NCBI GenBank assembly: GCA_900555175.1
Contig: USJT01000047.1
Coordinates: forward strand, 1 to 7,550
Direction: 5' to 3'
Source: an uncultured bacterium
GTDB taxonomy: Bacteria; Cyanobacteriota; Vampirovibrionia; Gastranaerophilales; Gastranaerophilaceae
Length of the DNA stretch: 7,550 bases
Positions 5,531 to 7,550 of this stretch are shown here, in pieces. Positions within the stretch are counted from its first letter, which is position 1; the number at the start of each line of letters is the position of its first letter. The notes beneath the pieces are model-generated. The model made no database searches and had not been told where the DNA came from. It was given only the letters and a program-made list of their open reading frames with translations. The translations under genes and the position numbers were made by a program.

Positions 5531-6022
5531 ATGGCAATTGGTCTTTTTAATGCACAATACAAATTAGGGATTGATACAACAACATTAAAACAGGTTTCAA
5601 ATGAAATTTTGAAACGTGCTGCAGAAAAAAACAGCCAATATAATACCTCTTCATCAGGTATAAATTTCAGAGCTCAAGCTCTTGATATTGATTTATATAA
5701 GGGTAATGTTGATGTTTCTGTTGCACGTCAGGTTGCTATGAATAATTCAGGATTACAAATTCAATTAAGCCAAGATGTATTGAAATCAATTCAATACTTG
5801 AATTCTCAAGCTGCTCAAAATGCGCATAAAAATGTTGATGGCAAAATTACGGTTGCATTAAATGAAGGCGTTGGTAATGTTCAAAAAAATGACGCAGCAA
5901 CAAAATTTAACAGCATAATAAGCCTAGCTGCAGGCAAAGATAAAAACGGTTCAGCTCCATCTTACAAAGGTGAATTCTTATTTATCAAAAAAGATAAAGA
6001 ACAAGAAGAAGCTGCTGCTTAA
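5531..6022 (+). CDS. Unrecognised 163-residue soluble protein
   Basis: I do not recognise this protein. It has no signal peptide or membrane segment and is probably soluble and cytoplasmic. It begins MAIGLFNAQYKLGIDTTTLK, followed by a helical-looking stretch (about 17-33) and a Ser/Asn-rich turn (TSSSGINF, 39-46). A second helix-prone region rich in Gln/Asn/Ala follows (64-96: ARQVAMNNSGLQIQLSQDVL and onward). The tail is charged, KKDKEQEEAAA. The ATG at 5531 has AAAGGG at 5515-5520, 10 nt upstream, with a second purine stretch AAGGAAA further up. Codon use is like that of the neighbours and the frame is clean, so it is likely a real gene. It converges on the next gene with only 3 bp between the stops. 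The best promoter guess is TTGTTA (5440-5445) with TTTAAA 17 bp on, which is poor. No function is proposed. Confidence 0.75.
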   Translation: MAIGLFNAQYKLGIDTTTLKQVSNEILKRAAEKNSQYNTSSSGINFRAQALDIDLYKGNVDVSVARQVAMNNSGLQIQLSQDVLKSIQYLNSQAAQNAHKNVDGKITVALNEGVGNVQKNDAATKFNSIISLAAGKDKNGSAPSYKGEFLFIKKDKEQEEAAA

Positions 6023-6025
6023 CGA

Positions 6026-6508
6026 TTAGCGATATCTTCTGTGGATTTCAATGTTATCTTCATACAACAGTTGATCGCGTTTAATCTTGTATAAATCATT
6101 TTTTTGATTTTCGGATTTTGTAAGTTCTTGATAGCAAGTAACTTTTGCTTCATCATCCAACGCATTACAAGTTTTTAAATAATTTTCAAAGCTTACACGG
6201 CGTTCAGCCCAGTAATTCTTTTTTAATCGTTCTGATTTTACAAAGCTTATAATATTAAACACGTCATGGCTATCTCTATACACAGCATTTTCATAACCTG
6301 ATTCGCAAAAATCTGTCCATTTTGGCGGAACAACAAGAGATTTTTCTGTTTTTTCAGGTGCACCGGTTGGTTGAGTAATTTCTGATGGGTCTAATGCCTC
6401 TACTTGTTCTGAGGATGAAGTATCTGTGCTTGTTTCAGTTGCTTCATTTGCTAAAAAAGGAATTCCTGCTAATAAAAATAAGATTAATAATACTCCAAAT
6501 TTCTTCAT
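6026..6508 (-). CDS. Small exported protein of unknown function
   Basis: The 160-residue protein starts MKKFGVLLILFLLAGIPFLA, a typical Sec signal peptide with likely cleavage around residues 20-23. A low-complexity acidic Thr/Ser/Glu/Pro linker follows (about 24-58), then a charged domain (about 60-160) with three Cys (68, 114, 125), an aromatic segment PPKWTDFCESGYENAVY and a long Lys/Glu/Arg-rich C-terminal helix ending HRRYR. It probably works outside the cytoplasmic membrane; I recognise no family. I chose the ATG at 6508 because GGAG lies 6 nt upstream and the signal peptide begins there. Start codons slightly upstream (to 6523) would place extra residues across that ribosome binding site. 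It follows the acyl-CoA synthetase gene by 21 bp on the same strand with no terminator or clear promoter between, so the two probably form an operon. Confidence 0.75.
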   Translation of the reverse strand: MKKFGVLLILFLLAGIPFLANEATETSTDTSSSEQVEALDPSEITQPTGAPEKTEKSLVVPPKWTDFCESGYENAVYRDSHDVFNIISFVKSERLKKNYWAERRVSFENYLKTCNALDDEAKVTCYQELTKSENQKNDLYKIKRDQLLYEDNIEIHRRYR

Positions 6509-6529
6509 TGATATCTCCATCAAAAATTT

Positions 6530-7550
6530 TTATGCTGTTACAAGTCCTTTTACCTTGTTACGCTTAATTTTATTTGTTGCAGTTCTCGGTAAAGGTTCTC
6601 TATTGATTATTATATTAACAGGTCTTTTGTAAGCAGTCAAATATAGTGACAATTTTTTAACTTCTGATTTGATTAATTTTTCGACAGCGTCACAATCAAG
6701 TTCATCATAAAGTTGCTGGCTAGGAACGATTACTGCGCTAACTTCTTCTGTGCCGTCTTTCACACCAAAAGTTTTTTTAAGCCCTAAAACGCAAACTTCT
6801 TTAAAATGAGGACTTTTTTCAAATACGCTTTCGACTTCTTCTGGGAACACTTTTTTCCCGCCAGAAAGGACTATCATATTTTTAATTCTTCCTGTTATAT
6901 AAATATGTCCTTGTCTGCTAATTTTTGCAACATCTCCTGTGTGAAGCCAACCATCGGAATCTATGACTTCTGCGGTCATTTGAGGTTGATTGTGATAACC
7001 TTTCATAACAGACGGACCTTTGAGCAATAATTCACCTGTTTCCTTATCTATTTTTGCCTGAAAACTTTTGAGAGGTCTGCCAACTGAGGCAATATCTCCT
7101 CGTCTGTCATAATTTACGGAAACAACAGGACTTGCTTCTGAAAGCCCGTATCCTTGATATACTTTTATCCCGATTCTTTCAAAAAATTCTCCGACAGAAA
7201 CATCTAATGGCGCACCACCTGATATACAACCTGAAAAATGTCCGCCAAATTTGTCATGAATTCTTTTAAATAGCAATTTTTTAATTCTATATGACGGAAT
7301 AAATTTTGCTGTGAAAAATAATATTTTAAAGGCTGCTTTAACAAATTTTGATGAATTGTTTAATTCTGTTTCTATTCCTGTTTTCAACAATTTTAAAAAT
7401 GCAGGCACAACAATCATAAATTCAATTTGTTTTTCGCGCATTATGCTTAGAATGTCTTTTGGCTTAAGGCTTGGGGTGTAGTATATAGAAAATCCGAAAT
7501 GTAAGAATGTTGAAAATCCTACCGTCATTTCAAATAAGTGGTTCATTGGC
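6530..7550 (-). CDS. Long-chain acyl-CoA synthetase (AMP-forming), N-terminus outside window
   Basis: The frame is open through the window edge; the ATG at 7546 is internal (family 'LPLxHxFE' region, here PMNHLFEMTVG), so about 339 C-terminal residues are visible. The enzyme activates a fatty acid with ATP to an acyl-adenylate and then to acyl-CoA, or a related acceptor, at the membrane. Numbering from that Met, the ANL-superfamily motifs are SGGAPL (109-114), YQGYGLSEASP (130-140), GWLHTGD (199-205), the hinge ITGRIKNMIVLSGGKKVFPEEVE (217-239) and the C-terminal catalytic-lysine region LPRTATNKIKR (319-329, Lys at 326). All key elements seen are intact. FadD-like long-chain synthetase is the best family guess; substrate chain length cannot be read. 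The gene ends 21 bp before the small exported-protein gene, suggesting co-transcription. Confidence 0.9.
   Translation of the reverse strand, partial: PMNHLFEMTVGFSTFLHFGFSIYYTPSLKPKDILSIMREKQIEFMIVVPAFLKLLKTGIETELNNSSKFVKAAFKILFFTAKFIPSYRIKKLLFKRIHDKFGGHFSGCISGGAPLDVSVGEFFERIGIKVYQGYGLSEASPVVSVNYDRRGDIASVGRPLKSFQAKIDKETGELLLKGPSVMKGYHNQPQMTAEVIDSDGWLHTGDVAKISRQGHIYITGRIKNMIVLSGGKKVFPEEVESVFEKSPHFKEVCVLGLKKTFGVKDGTEEVSAVIVPSQQLYDELDCDAVEKLIKSEVKKLSLYLTAYKRPVNIIINREPLPRTATNKIKRNKVKGLVTA

Noticed and set aside
6093..6110. AAATCA/TGATTT hairpin as terminator for the 163-residue gene
   Set aside because: A six-pair AT-rich stem with no clear U tract, inside the opposing gene; too weak to call.
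6806..7030. 74-residue + strand frame
   Set aside because: Antisense to the conserved hinge and HTGD region of the acyl-CoA synthetase.
7544..7546. ATG at 7546 as start of the acyl-CoA synthetase
   Set aside because: The frame continues to the window edge, and family motifs place this Met mid-protein.

Overview
This AT-rich bacterial window shows no phage, plasmid, CRISPR or rRNA/tRNA signature. The best guess for the host is a Gram-negative-type gut bacterium of the non-photosynthetic cyanobacterial sister group (Melainabacteria/Vampirovibrionia, Gastranaerophilales). The main clue is a prepilin with the FTLAEVLVTLGIIGVV helix and a DINGQNGPNIAGRD segment, a style I associate with that lineage. 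A TonB/TolA-like C-terminal domain and the low GC fit. This assignment is inference, not proof.

Layout, left to right: the 3' part of a TonB/TolA-C-like protein (+); rpmB for ribosomal protein bL28 (-); a membrane-anchored LysM protein (+); a prepilin whose reading frame is broken at a run of ten G (-); rarA/mgsA, an AAA+ ATPase (-); a solitary family-1 solute-binding protein (+); a small Gly/Cys/Phe-rich protein of unknown function (-); an unrecognised 163-residue protein (+); a small exported protein of unknown function (-); and, upstream of the last and probably in one operon with it, the C-terminal two thirds of a long-chain acyl-CoA synthetase (-), cut by the window edge. The strand alternates almost gene by gene. 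Convergent pairs are packed tightly: bidirectional hairpin terminators fill two gaps, one pair overlaps by 4 bp, and another is separated by 3 bp. No gene-free stretch reaches 300 bp; the longest is 811-1008.

The main point of interest is the prepilin. It has a near-consensus promoter, a perfect AAGGAGG ribosome binding site and an ATG. The ATG frame nevertheless hits a stop after 21 codons, because a C10 run in the coding strand (G10 on the + strand, 2323-2332) puts the leader out of frame with an otherwise intact pilin body. Eight or eleven C would restore a complete 250-251-residue class III prepilin. This is the expected architecture of a slipped-strand, phase-variable surface protein, although a homopolymer sequencing error or programmed frameshifting could give the same picture.

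Two further points of gene organisation stand out. The rarA/solute-binding-protein divergent promoter appears to use two -10 elements overlapping on opposite strands, with rarA possibly leaderless. The small Gly/Cys-rich gene seems to end at a terminator buried inside the coding end of its convergent neighbour. The genes do not form one obvious pathway; most relate to the cell envelope (TonB-like, LysM, pilin, solute binding, exported protein, lipid activation), alongside two housekeeping genes (rpmB, rarA).
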